From Pelagibius sp050043265 (lineage in GTDB: Bacteria > Pseudomonadota > Alphaproteobacteria > Kiloniellales > Kiloniellaceae), in the NCBI GenBank assembly GCA_050043265.1, contig JBHJIR010000011.1, forward strand, positions 1-60,480: a stretch of 60,480 bases of DNA, written 5' to 3'. The notes beneath the pieces were generated by a model that ran no database searches, was not told the DNA's origin, and worked only from the letters and a program-made list of their open reading frames with translations. This document shows, piece by piece, positions 9,520 through 17,146 of the stretch. Position numbers and translations under genes: made by a program. Numbering within the stretch: position 1 is the stretch's first letter; the number at the start of each line of letters is the position of its first letter.

Positions 9520-10827
9520 TTACAGCATGGACATCAACAGGGTTGCGATGCCAAGGAAGGAGAAGAACCCGGCGATATCCGTCACCGTGGTCAGGACGAT
9601 CGACGAGGACTGGGCGGGATCCTGCCCCAGCCGCTTCAGGACAATAGGCACCACGGCGCCGGCAAAGCCGGCTGCCACCATGGCCAGCACCATCGACAGG
9701 GCGATCACGATCACCAGGCCGGCAGAGCCGCTCCACAGGTAAACGCCCAGGCCGCAGGTCACGGCGATTGCCAAACCGTTGACCAGACCGACCTGCACTT
9801 CCTTGACTGTGACGCGGAGCCAGTCGCGCAGGGTGATCTCGCGCAGAGCCAGGCCGCGCATGGTGACCGCGAGCGCCTGCGCCCCGGCGTTGCCGGACTG
9901 CCCCGCGACCACCGGCAGCAGCACCGCCAGAGCTGTCACCTGGGCAATGGTATCCTCAAAGAGGCCGACCACCGCAGCGGCCAGGAACGCGGTCAGCAGG
10001 TTCACCTGCAACCAGGGGAGCCGCTTGCGAACGGCGAACATGGCCTTGGACAGGGCACGTTCGTCCTTGCTGGCGCCGACCATGGTCTGCAAGTCATCAC
10101 TGGCGACTTCCTGCAAAGCCTTGATCAGACTGGTATAGCGCACCACGCCAAGCAGCCTCCCCTGGAAGTCCGTCACCGGAACGCCCGGCTGGCGCGACCG
10201 CTCCAGGATGTCGACCACCTCGTCGCGCGGCGCGATCGCCTGCACCACGAGTGTCACCGGTTCGGCGATGTCGCGCAGATATTGCGCCGGTTCCGCAATG
10301 GCCAGGTCGTGCAAGGCCACCCGGGAGGTAAGGCATTGCTGGTCGTCGACCAGATAGATCGCCTGCAAGCCGCGTAGCTTCGAGCGTCGCAGCCGCTCCA
10401 GGGCCTGCGCCACGGTGAATTCCGGCCGGAACACGCCGATCCGCGTCTCCATCAGGCGCCCGGCGCTGTCGTCGGGAAACCGCATCAGTTCCTGCAGTTC
10501 GCGCTGCAGAGCCGGATCGAGCGCGGCGATGCGCCGCTGGCGCTCGCCGTCGTCGAACTGGCCCAGGATGGTCAGTGCAATGTTCGGGATGATCGCGGAA
10601 AGGACCGCGGTCACCAGCGTATCCGGCAGATGGGCCAGCACGGCCGCTGCAACGTCGGGCGCCATGGTCTCGATGAGAGAGGCGATGGCACCCGCCGGCT
10701 GGCCGGCCAGCGCCTGGGCGACTTCGCCCGGCGGCATCGCCTCGACCTGCTTGGCCGCGCCAAGCGGGAAGTCACGCAGGTAGACACGGTTCAGTTCAGC
10801 GACCGCGTTGTCGAGATGACCGTTCAT
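9520..10827 (-). CDS. mgtE: Magnesium transporter, MgtE family
   Basis: 435 residues with the full MgtE layout. Residues 1-125 are the superhelical MgtE_N domain, ~130-250 hold a CBS pair, a plug-like helix follows, and ~285-435 form five membrane helices. The pore segment VVAGQSGNAGAQALAV matches the family's GGN(A/T)G signature. The Asp in TTVTDIAGFF corresponds to the Mg2+-selectivity aspartate of the last helix. The protein should be an inner-membrane Mg2+ channel gated by cytosolic Mg2+ sensing in the N and CBS domains. It starts 11 bases after the stop of a gene for a soluble MgtE-N/CBS protein, so the two are very likely co-transcribed. Confidence 0.92.
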   Translation of the reverse strand: MNGHLDNAVAELNRVYLRDFPLGAAKQVEAMPPGEVAQALAGQPAGAIASLIETMAPDVAAAVLAHLPDTLVTAVLSAIIPNIALTILGQFDDGERQRRIAALDPALQRELQELMRFPDDSAGRLMETRIGVFRPEFTVAQALERLRRSKLRGLQAIYLVDDQQCLTSRVALHDLAIAEPAQYLRDIAEPVTLVVQAIAPRDEVVDILERSRQPGVPVTDFQGRLLGVVRYTSLIKALQEVASDDLQTMVGASKDERALSKAMFAVRKRLPWLQVNLLTAFLAAAVVGLFEDTIAQVTALAVLLPVVAGQSGNAGAQALAVTMRGLALREITLRDWLRVTVKEVQVGLVNGLAIAVTCGLGVYLWSGSAGLVIVIALSMVLAMVAAGFAGAVVPIVLKRLGQDPAQSSSIVLTTVTDIAGFFSFLGIATLLMSML

Positions 10828-10838
10828 GGCGCCGCCCC

Positions 10839-11690
10839 CTAGCGCTCTTCCGGCTCATTCGACAGGCGCGACAAACCCGGTTCGGTCGCCGCCACCTGCA
10901 GAAGGCCGGAAAGACTGATCAGGAAGGCCTGCGCCATATGCATGACGACCATGTTGATCCGAAGCTCGCCGCCGGCACCGTGCTGGATATCCAACCCCTC
11001 GCGCAGGCTTTCAAAGCGCAGGCTGCCGACAAGACGGCGGCGATGATCGGTAACCGGTAGGGCGAGCGTGCTGTCCCAGGCCTCCAAGGCGACAATCGAA
11101 CCGAGACTCGCCTGTGGGGCGATGCTCACCACGTCGCGCCGCATGACCTCGCTGAGCAAGGCCGTGTCGGCGGCGGCCAGCAGAGCATCGAGTTCGGCCG
11201 CGCCGAGCAGCCGGTGATCGTCATCGATCACGAAAACACTGGAGGACAGGCGGCCCCCCAGCCCGCGCAGCTGGCGCAGGCAGTCGCCGATGCGGGTATG
11301 CGGCGGGAACGTTGCGTGGGGAGCCTCCATCCAGGCCCCCACCGTCGACGGGTCATACGAGAGATAACGCGAGAGCACGGCCGCCTGGCGGCGTGGCGCC
11401 GCCTTGAGAACCGCCTGTTGGGCGGGCGGCGACAGCGCCCGCATCAGTAAGGAGCGCGCGTAGGCCGGCGCGTGGTTCAGCAAGGCGACGGCCTTCGCCG
11501 GTGCCAACTGCTCCAGCACGGCCGCGGCGTGCAACGGCTGCATCAGGGCCATGACCTGCGCAACTTCTTCTTCCTCGAGATTGATCACGAAGGCCGCGAC
11601 ATCGGCGGAAGAGATCTGGTCCAGGGCATGGGCCGCACTGGCCGGCTGGTCCCTGACAAAGGCCCTGCTGAGTTCGACGGCCCTATTCAT
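10839..11690 (-). CDS. Soluble MgtE_N/CBS-domain protein without a channel domain
   Basis: 283 residues that look like the cytoplasmic half of an MgtE transporter. There is a helical MgtE_N-like repeat region (about 10-120, with LEQLAPAKAVALLNH-type motifs) and a CBS pair (about 128-245). After this, instead of five membrane helices, only one weakly hydrophobic amphipathic segment (LRINMVVMHMAQAFLISLSGLL) and a short tail remain. It sits between an MscS-like gene, which it overlaps by 8 bases, and a complete mgtE 11 bases downstream. The sequence is intact, with no frameshift. It may be a regulatory subunit that senses Mg2+ or nucleotides for the adjacent MgtE or channel; this role is inferred from arrangement only. 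Confidence 0.8.
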   Translation of the reverse strand: MNRAVELSRAFVRDQPASAAHALDQISSADVAAFVINLEEEEVAQVMALMQPLHAAAVLEQLAPAKAVALLNHAPAYARSLLMRALSPPAQQAVLKAAPRRQAAVLSRYLSYDPSTVGAWMEAPHATFPPHTRIGDCLRQLRGLGGRLSSSVFVIDDDHRLLGAAELDALLAAADTALLSEVMRRDVVSIAPQASLGSIVALEAWDSTLALPVTDHRRRLVGSLRFESLREGLDIQHGAGGELRINMVVMHMAQAFLISLSGLLQVAATEPGLSRLSNEPEER

Positions 11691-12522
11691 GGGCAGGGAC
11701 CTCCGCCAGCAGCGTCGTCGGCTGGTCGTTAAAGACCTTTGCCGGGATCGTTACCCGGCCCTTCGCGGTCGCCAAGACGACGCTGATCGGTGTCAGCTCG
11801 ATGATGTCGCCTTCGATCTCGCCGATGATCGCCCGCTGTCCCGGCGCATAGTGCTGCTGCAGGTAGTGTGCGGCAATGAGGTTGCTGACGAAGCTGCGTG
11901 CGCCCAGCGCGAAGGCCAGCGCCAGGGCCCCGGTAATCGCCGCCGCCAGAATGGCGATGAGGGCGACCAGCAGCGTGACGTCAACGCCGATCTGGTTGAT
12001 GCCGAGCACCAGCGCCATGACCAGGATCGCCGCCTGCACGCCGCGGGCAAAAACCTCCGCATGGGCAAGCCGGGCCGAGGCGATTGTCGCCGCGGTAAGG
12101 TCACGCGCAAGCACCGAGATGACCAGCCCGGCCAGGATAATGAGACCGCCGGCCAGCAAGGTCGGCAGGTAGGCGACCACCCGGTCGAGCCAGGCCGAAA
12201 AGGCGATGAGCCCGAGGATCCGCGTGGCCAGCGTCACCGCAAAGAGAATGAGCAGCCAGAAGGTGATGTTGCCGAGCAGCTGGATGGCGGCCTGGGAAAG
12301 GCGCAGGGCACGCGCTCTTTCTGGGCCCATACGGCGGTCGAGGAAGCCGTTCAGCCAGCGCGCGCAGCGCCGTACGGCCGACCGCAGCATCCGGGCGATC
12401 AGCCAGCCCAGTACCAGGACGACAATGGCACCGAGCAACGTCGGCAGGAATTCGATGAACTGGGCCAGCAGCCGCGATGCCGCGCTGCTGACCGTATTAA
12501 TCCAAAGTGACACCTCGTCCAT
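11683..12522 (-). CDS. Small MscS-like mechanosensitive channel family membrane protein
   Basis: 279 residues. Four to five hydrophobic segments occur, with long helices around 20-45, 85-110, 120-145 and 165-215. The Ala/Gly-rich helix ITGALALAFALGARSFVSNL resembles the MscS pore helix, and a short beta domain follows (HYAPGQRAIIGEIEG, then VTIPAKVF, the equivalent of the IPN motif). The usual large C-terminal vestibule is missing, so the protein belongs to the short, conserved-TM-helix branch of the family. ATG 12522 begins the product; its TAG overlaps the start of the MgtE_N/CBS gene by 8 bases, implying translational coupling and a shared function in ion or osmotic homeostasis. Confidence 0.82.
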   Translation of the reverse strand: MDEVSLWINTVSSAASRLLAQFIEFLPTLLGAIVVLVLGWLIARMLRSAVRRCARWLNGFLDRRMGPERARALRLSQAAIQLLGNITFWLLILFAVTLATRILGLIAFSAWLDRVVAYLPTLLAGGLIILAGLVISVLARDLTAATIASARLAHAEVFARGVQAAILVMALVLGINQIGVDVTLLVALIAILAAAITGALALAFALGARSFVSNLIAAHYLQQHYAPGQRAIIGEIEGDIIELTPISVVLATAKGRVTIPAKVFNDQPTTLLAEVPAHE

Positions 12523-12684
12523 GGCCTAATCTCCGTCAACAACGTTGCGGGAGGCCCCGGGAGTCTAAAGGGGGCCCAGGCGAGTCACCGGGTCATGCAG
12601 CTTCCTGCCGTACGTCGCGGCCATCCTTTTGAACTATCGTCAGCCTCTGCGGAATCAAGGCCCCGCCTGAACAGGGCGCCGTCC

Positions 12685-13590
12685 TCATCCCCGCCCGCGA
12701 GTTCGCGTCTTGCCCGGCTTGGCGTTCTTTTCCAGAAAGGCGATGATCGCCCCGGCGACATCCTTGCCGGTCGCTTTTTCGAGGCCCTCCAGGCCCGGCG
12801 AGGAGTTCACCTCCATGACCACTGGGCCGTGGTTGGAGCGCAGCATGTCCACGCCGCAGACGTTGAGGCCCATGACCTTGGCCGCGCGGACCGCCGTCGA
12901 GCGCTCCTCGGGCGTGATCTTGACGGTCAGCGCGGATCCGCCGCGGTGCAGATTGGAGCGGAAGTCCCCCTCGGCGCCCTGGCGCTTCATCGCCGCAACG
13001 ACCTTGTCGCCCACCACCAGGCAGCGGATGTCGGAGCTGCCGGCCTCCTTGATGAACTCCTGCACCAGAATATTCGCCTTCAGCCCGCCGAAGGCCTGGA
13101 TCATGCTCTTGGCCGCGCCAGGGGTCTCACCAAGGACCACGCCGATACCCTGGGTGCCCTCCAGCAGCTTGATAATGACCGGTGCGCCGCCCAGCATCTC
13201 CACGATATCGTCGGCACGGCTGGTCGAATGGGCAAACACCGTGACCGGCAGGCCGATCCCCTTGCGCGCCAGCAACTGGTGGCTGCGCAGCTTGTCGCGG
13301 GACCGGCCGATCGCCACCGATTCGTTCAACGGATAGACGCCCATCATCTCGAACTGGCGCAGCACCGCGGTACCGAAGAAGGTCACCGAGGCGCCGATAC
13401 GCGGGATCACCGCGTCGAAGCCCTCGACCTTCTCGCCGCGGTAGTACATCTCCGGACGGTGGGACGCGATGTGGACATAGACCCGCATGGTGTCGATCAC
13501 CTCGATCTCGTGACCGCGGTCTTCCGCTGCCTCGATCAATCTTTGATGGGAATAAAGATTCGGGTTGCGTGCCATAAGCGCGATTCTCAT
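12685..13590 (-). CDS. rimK: ATP-grasp glutamate ligase RimK
   Basis: 301 residues of the RimK ATP-grasp family. E. coli RimK adds glutamates to the C-terminus of ribosomal protein S6 and can make poly-glutamate. Visible features: an N-terminal pre-ATP-grasp domain ending in PRIGASVTFFG and YPLNES; the ATP-grasp Lys in VIIKLLEGTQGIGV; the LVQEFI hinge; GGSALTVKITPEE; and the Mg2+-binding VMEVNSSPGLEGLE. Length and motifs are fully normal. The start overlaps the stop of the upstream protease-like gene (ATGA type), the same pairing as rimB-rimK in pseudomonads. A 162-base gap separates it from the downstream channel gene on the same strand. Confidence 0.93.
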   Translation of the reverse strand: MRIALMARNPNLYSHQRLIEAAEDRGHEIEVIDTMRVYVHIASHRPEMYYRGEKVEGFDAVIPRIGASVTFFGTAVLRQFEMMGVYPLNESVAIGRSRDKLRSHQLLARKGIGLPVTVFAHSTSRADDIVEMLGGAPVIIKLLEGTQGIGVVLGETPGAAKSMIQAFGGLKANILVQEFIKEAGSSDIRCLVVGDKVVAAMKRQGAEGDFRSNLHRGGSALTVKITPEERSTAVRAAKVMGLNVCGVDMLRSNHGPVVMEVNSSPGLEGLEKATGKDVAGAIIAFLEKNAKPGKTRTRGRG

Positions 13591-14111
13591 GCCGGCCTCG
13601 CTTTCTTTCTCAATGTCGTTTTTCCCGATTCTGACTTTCGGGATGTCTTGCCGCCGGCATAATTGCCGGAGCGCTTATAGGAGCCGCCCGGATCGACCAC
13701 GAAGCGCCTCTTAAGCGCCCGGCGACCCAGTAGCATGCGAAAGCCCATCTCATCCCGGTTGGTCAAGGTCAGCTCGATTGGCCAAGCATCGTCGCCCAGC
13801 TTCACCGCCGTCTCAATGACATAGCGACTCTCACGCTCACCGTTTGAGGACGTCACGATGCGCTCATCGACAACCGGCGCCTCGCAGCGCACCACCGGCT
13901 GACGGCGGTGCTGGACCGGATGCAATGAAAAGCTAACGCACTTCTCACCATTCCGTTCAAAGAGGCGGATCTCGAAGGCATGAATCGCCGAGGTACGGGC
14001 GCCGGTATCGATCTTCGCCTTGATCTTGTCAACACCGAGTCCCGGCAAGCCGATCCACTCGCGCCAACCGACCACGGCAAGCTCCCGCTTTGCCCGCTTG
14101 ACGCGCTTCAT
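13587..14111 (-). CDS. rimB: RimB-like retropepsin-fold protease (putative ATP-dependent zinc protease family)
   Basis: 174 residues. The N-terminal half begins with VVGWREWIGLPGLG and the catalytic-type DTGARTSAIHA motif of the DUF785/Zn_protease (retropepsin-like) family. It ends in MGFRMLLGRRAL, also characteristic. The last ~30 residues are Lys/Arg/Ser-rich and variable. It overlaps rimK by four bases, so the products are probably translated in a fixed ratio; in Pseudomonas, RimB affects RimK-dependent modification of ribosomal protein S6. The family name refers to an old prediction: the sequence shows one aspartyl-protease-like motif and no clear zinc site. Confidence 0.82.
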   Translation of the reverse strand: MKRVKRAKRELAVVGWREWIGLPGLGVDKIKAKIDTGARTSAIHAFEIRLFERNGEKCVSFSLHPVQHRRQPVVRCEAPVVDERIVTSSNGERESRYVIETAVKLGDDAWPIELTLTNRDEMGFRMLLGRRALKRRFVVDPGGSYKRSGNYAGGKTSRKSESGKTTLRKKARPA

Positions 14112-14273
14112 CGCTTCATCCCACCCCCATATTCACCCACAGCATCCGAACCGGCGCTCGCATTCGCCGCGAAATCACCGCTTCCTGTCGGGAGAGTAAG
14201 CCTGCTTCCTCGTGGCATGTCAAAAATCACTTTTGCCAGGCGCAGTCTCCCTGTGCCAGCCTGTGCCGCGGAA

Positions 14274-14305
14274 AAAGGGCCCGGCGATATTCCGCCGGGC
14301 CCTTT
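14274..14305 (-). terminator. Rho-independent terminator after the secreted-protein genes
   Basis: A perfect 13-bp stem (14274-14286 with 14293-14305) and a 6-base loop. Read on the minus strand, the stem ends in CCCTTT and runs into a T tract (14272-14276 are A on the plus strand). It lies 25 bases after the stop of the gene ending at 14331 and would stop transcripts of the two secreted-protein genes. Confidence 0.85.
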
Positions 14306-14330
14306 CAGGCAGTCCGTTTGGGTCTTCCAC

Positions 14331-15128
14331 CTAGTGGCGCAGCACCTTCCAGCCGTCGGCGGTCTTCATCCAGATCCCGGCCTGGCTCAACGCGTCGCTC
14401 GGTCCGCCGCTGTCGCCGGGCGTGGTGAACTGCAGCGGCGGCTTTCCCGCGGAATCGGTGACCTGATAGGCGCGGCCGCCGAGGACCGGCGCCACTGTCA
14501 GCGCACCGGGATCGACAACCTCGAAGGGGCCGCCGATCACGTAGGTCGCCGTTTCGCGCAGCATCTCCGGCGCCTGCGGATCGTCCAAGGCAAAGTCGTG
14601 GAGCATCGGGTCCAGATAAGCGAGGTAGCCTTCGACGTCCCTGTTCCGGGCGGTATCGATGAAGGCGGCAATCGCTTCGCGCAGTCCGGCATCGTCGGCC
14701 GGCTCGGCGGCGATATAGCTGTATGCCGGCAGGCCGGACTGCGCGAAGGTGACGGTCTTGCTGCCCGCGGCGGTCAGTGCCACCGACACCAGCACGTTGT
14801 CGTTCTCGCCGGGGTCCTTCGGGAATTCACCCATGCAGCCCTTGAAGACCTCGGCCTTCGCGCCGCCAGCGCCGGTGAACTGGACCGTCACGGTGTTGTC
14901 ACCTTCCAGCAGCAGGTTGGGTGGCACGAAGCCGGCCATGCCGCCAACGTGGTCGCGCAGCAGGGTGACCTCGTTGACGCTCAGGGTCAGTTTGCCGTCT
15001 TCGCCCGAAGCGTAGGCGACAGCGATCATCTCGACACAGGCTTCGGCAGGGTTGGGGGACATGAAACCGGCTCCAAAGGTTGTAAGAATACCAACGGCGA
15101 GACAAAGGCGCTTGGAAGACTTCGACAT
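14331..15128 (-). CDS. Secreted protein of unknown function, C-terminal half SnoaL/NTF2-like in appearance
   Basis: 265 residues starting at ATG 15128, with GGAG upstream. A signal peptide (MSKSSKRLC, hydrophobic stretch, cleavage near PAEA-C) directs it to the periplasm. Residues ~30-125 are beta-rich with a CMGEF segment. Residues ~135-265 (LREAIAAFIDTARNRDVEGYLAYLDPML ... WMKTADGWKVLRH), given here in part, have the pattern of an NTF2/SnoaL-like domain: an N-terminal helix pair and a C-terminal W-K-x-x strand. I recognise no specific family. It is downstream of, and on the same strand as, another secreted protein with a 90-base gap, and is followed by a strong terminator, so the two probably form a short operon. 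Confidence 0.65.
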   Translation of the reverse strand: MSKSSKRLCLAVGILTTFGAGFMSPNPAEACVEMIAVAYASGEDGKLTLSVNEVTLLRDHVGGMAGFVPPNLLLEGDNTVTVQFTGAGGAKAEVFKGCMGEFPKDPGENDNVLVSVALTAAGSKTVTFAQSGLPAYSYIAAEPADDAGLREAIAAFIDTARNRDVEGYLAYLDPMLHDFALDDPQAPEMLRETATYVIGGPFEVVDPGALTVAPVLGGRAYQVTDSAGKPPLQFTTPGDSGGPSDALSQAGIWMKTADGWKVLRH

Positions 15129-15218
15129 GACGGGGCTCCAGGGTTGCCACCGCGCCCACGGCACGGCGGAAGTAAACGCGTTCGGGTTTGGGATTGAGGG
15201 TGGCAGGAACCCGTCCCG

Positions 15219-15899
15219 CTAGTTGGCGACGGGGATTTCCCGCTCACCGACGAAGACGCTGCCGCCCTTGACCACGATCGGTGCCTCGGCCGCCTCGCCG
15301 AGGTTCAGCTTGCCGAGGGAGGTGAGTTGCACCTGCTGGTGCCAGCCCGTGCCGTCAAACATCGCGGCACGCCGGTATTTGAGGAACAGAAGCGACGAGA
15401 AGGTTGCGGTACCGCCGCTGCGCTCCCAGGTCTGCACGACCGCAACGCCGCCGTCGGTGCTGCCCTGGAAACGGTAAGCGAACCAGCAGCCCTCGGGGCA
15501 GTCTTCTTTCGGCACCTGAGCGGCGGAGAAGGTGTCGACCAGGTCGATGGTCGCGCCGATGTGCCCGGCTTCGTCGAGCGAGATCTCGAAGCTGTCGGAA
15601 CAGCAGAACTGGTTGGCGTCTTGCGCCGCCTCCAGGTCGACGGCGGTGATCACCGCCCGGCCGTCCGACGGCAGGCCGGCCAGAGCCCGGACGGCCAGCG
15701 GGTGAATGGCCGCGCCGTCGAAGACAAAAGCCTCCACCAGACAGGCCCGCGGCGAGGTGCAGCTTTTGGCCAATTTCTGGAGGACCGCCGCATCATCCTG
15801 CGCCAAAGCCGTCGGCAGACCGGCCGGAAAGCCAAATAGAAACACCATCACCGCCACCAGGAACCCTGGAAAGCGTATGACTTTCTCGTGTGTGACCAT
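15219..15899 (-). CDS. Secreted cysteine-containing protein of unknown function
   Basis: 226 residues from ATG 15899, chosen because GGAGGGAGAG lies immediately upstream; two farther ATGs (15923, 15950) lack such a site. The N-terminus is a signal peptide (MVTHEKVIRFPG, a long hydrophobic core, then ALAQ cleavage). The mature part has paired cysteines (SCTSPRAC, FCCSD, DCPEGCW) that could form disulfides in the periplasm, and ends in beta-strand-like repeats. No known domain recognised. It is divergent from the small membrane-protein gene at 16097 and leads a short operon with the secreted protein at 14331. Confidence 0.6.
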   Translation of the reverse strand: MVTHEKVIRFPGFLVAVMVFLFGFPAGLPTALAQDDAAVLQKLAKSCTSPRACLVEAFVFDGAAIHPLAVRALAGLPSDGRAVITAVDLEAAQDANQFCCSDSFEISLDEAGHIGATIDLVDTFSAAQVPKEDCPEGCWFAYRFQGSTDGGVAVVQTWERSGGTATFSSLLFLKYRRAAMFDGTGWHQQVQLTSLGKLNLGEAAEAPIVVKGGSVFVGEREIPVAN

Positions 15900-15995
15900 C
15901 TCTCCCTCCACCCCGAAAGACATCCGTTGATCATGGGTCGGCGTCGGCACCCGTGCGGTTCAATAGAACATATTCCCATATCGCCGAACCTCCGC

Positions 15996-16020
15996 GGAAC
16001 TCCGGGACGGCTGGACCGTT
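15996..16020 (+). promoter_or_regulatory. EcfG-type general stress promoter for the 16097 gene
   Basis: GGAAC at 15996-16000, a 16-base spacer, and CGTT at 16017-16020: an exact match to the alphaproteobacterial EcfG (sigma-EcfG) consensus GGAAC-N16/17-CGTT. The expected start of transcription leaves about 70 bases of leader before ATG 16097. Two further exact matches occur within 2.3 kb. Confidence 0.75.
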
Positions 16021-16049
16021 GTCTTCGTAAGACCCGGGAAACCCGTGCG

Positions 16050-16065
16050 GGGCCTATCCGCGCGG
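16050..16065. repeat. Short dispersed repeat, copy A (GGGCCTATNCGCGCGG)
   Basis: Matches 18227-18242 at 15 of 16 positions. Copy A lies in the leader between an EcfG-type promoter and the 16097 gene. Copy B lies 46 bases before the start of the antiporter gene and 52 bases before another EcfG-type promoter. Possibly a protein-binding site; possibly chance in GC-rich DNA. Confidence 0.3.
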
Positions 16066-16096
16066 GCCCCGCGCGACTGCAGGAAAAGGAGACACC

Positions 16097-16561
16097 ATGA
16101 CTCCGCAAGCGAAACTGAAAAACAACGATGTGGAAGAAGCCGTGGCCCGACCGTGGGCCGCGTACCAGACGCCCGAAGCGGTCCTGAACGACGACGCGAC
16201 GACCGCTGCGCAGAAGCGCCGCATTTTGGAAAGTTGGGAGCGCGATTCGCGCGAACTGGCGGTCGCCGAAGAAGAAAACATGGGCGGCGGCGAATCCAAC
16301 ATGCTCGGCCGGGTGTTGGAAGCGCTGGCAACCCTGCCGGCGCCGGACGAACGTCAGCGCGGCCCGGCGACCAAACACGGGTCTCAGCCAACCCCCACCG
16401 ACAGCCCGTCCCCCTCAGAAAAGGCGCCGAGGCTGAGCGGCGAAGAGGCCCGACAGGGCGAAGTCATTCTAAGAACGCCCGCGCGTAAGGCGGTGTTCAT
16501 CGGAGCCATCGTCATCTCGGCACTGGTCGCCGATGCGCTGTTCTATCAGGCGGTGCCGTAA
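16097..16561 (+). CDS. Conserved small membrane-anchored protein, probable stress-induced
   Basis: 154 residues with AAAAGGAGA seven bases before the ATG. The N-terminal ~70 residues (VEEAVARPWAAYQTPEAVL, then AQKRRILESWERDSRELAVAEEENM) match a recurring alphaproteobacterial pattern of a short helical protein with a W-E-x-D core, whose function is not established. A Pro/Ser/Glu-rich linker follows, then a single C-terminal membrane helix (KAVFIGAIVISALVADALFY), so the soluble part is probably cytoplasmic and tail-anchored. An exact EcfG-type promoter lies upstream (15996-16020), pointing to the general stress response. Confidence 0.7.
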   Translation: MTPQAKLKNNDVEEAVARPWAAYQTPEAVLNDDATTAAQKRRILESWERDSRELAVAEEENMGGGESNMLGRVLEALATLPAPDERQRGPATKHGSQPTPTDSPSPSEKAPRLSGEEARQGEVILRTPARKAVFIGAIVISALVADALFYQAVP

Positions 16562-16568
16562 GTGGGGA

Positions 16569-17057
16569 CTAGCCGTCCCCGCTATGGCGCGTGAGGTACG
16601 CTTCCAGCTTACCGAGCAGATAGAGCACGGTAAGCGCCAGCACGGTGCCAATCACTGCAATGGCATAGAAGCCGCCGCCGCAAGCCAGCCCGACGGCCCC
16701 CGCGAGCCACATGCTGGCCCCCGTCGTCAAGCCCTGCACGGCCCCGCCCGACTGGATGATGGTTCCTGCGGCCAGGAAGGCGACGCCGGCGGTCACCGCC
16801 TCGATAATGCGGATGGCATCGCTGTTCGGCGACTCCATGACTTCGTTCATCTCGAAGAAGATTTCGAAGGTGATGAGGGTGAAGATCGCCGCAGCCAGCG
16901 ACACCAGGATGTGGGTGCGCAAGCCGGCCGCTTTCTGGCGGAATTCCCGATCTATGCCGATGGCTCCGCCGAAAACGATCGCCAGCGCGAGACGGCTGGC
17001 GATTTCCAACAATGGTGTCGAAGTTTGAAAGGGATCGAAGGACAGATTTTCGATCAT
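16569..17057 (-). CDS. MgtC/SapB family membrane protein
   Basis: 162 residues from ATG 17057. Four hydrophobic helices with the family core: ALAIVFGGAIGIDREFRQKAAGLRTHILV-type N-terminal region (quoted in part: GAIGIDREFRQKAAGLRTH), then TAGVAFLAAGTII and GLTTGASMWLAGAVGLA. MgtC-family proteins sit in the inner membrane and are linked to survival at low Mg2+, acid tolerance or inhibition of F-type ATP synthase. The C-terminal ACT-like domain of Salmonella MgtC is absent, as in the SapB-like short forms. An EcfG-type promoter at 17099-17124 lies 42 bases upstream of the start, so stress induction is likely. It is downstream of the antiporter gene on the same strand. Confidence 0.88.
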   Translation of the reverse strand: MIENLSFDPFQTSTPLLEIASRLALAIVFGGAIGIDREFRQKAAGLRTHILVSLAAAIFTLITFEIFFEMNEVMESPNSDAIRIIEAVTAGVAFLAAGTIIQSGGAVQGLTTGASMWLAGAVGLACGGGFYAIAVIGTVLALTVLYLLGKLEAYLTRHSGDG

Positions 17058-17098
17058 AGAGCGCCGGCAGCCTCCCCGCAGGTAAACACTACGGGATG

Positions 17099-17124
17099 AA
17101 CGCCTCAAGGCGACGCAGAGTTCC
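17099..17124 (-). promoter_or_regulatory. EcfG-type general stress promoter for the MgtC-family gene
   Basis: On the minus strand: GGAAC (plus-strand GTTCC 17120-17124), a 17-base spacer, CGTT (plus-strand AACG 17099-17102). It is an exact consensus match, located between the antiporter stop (17147) and the mgtC-like start (17057), leaving a leader of about 35 bases. Confidence 0.75.
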
Positions 17125-17146
17125 AAGCCTGCTCCGGCCGGCCCCG

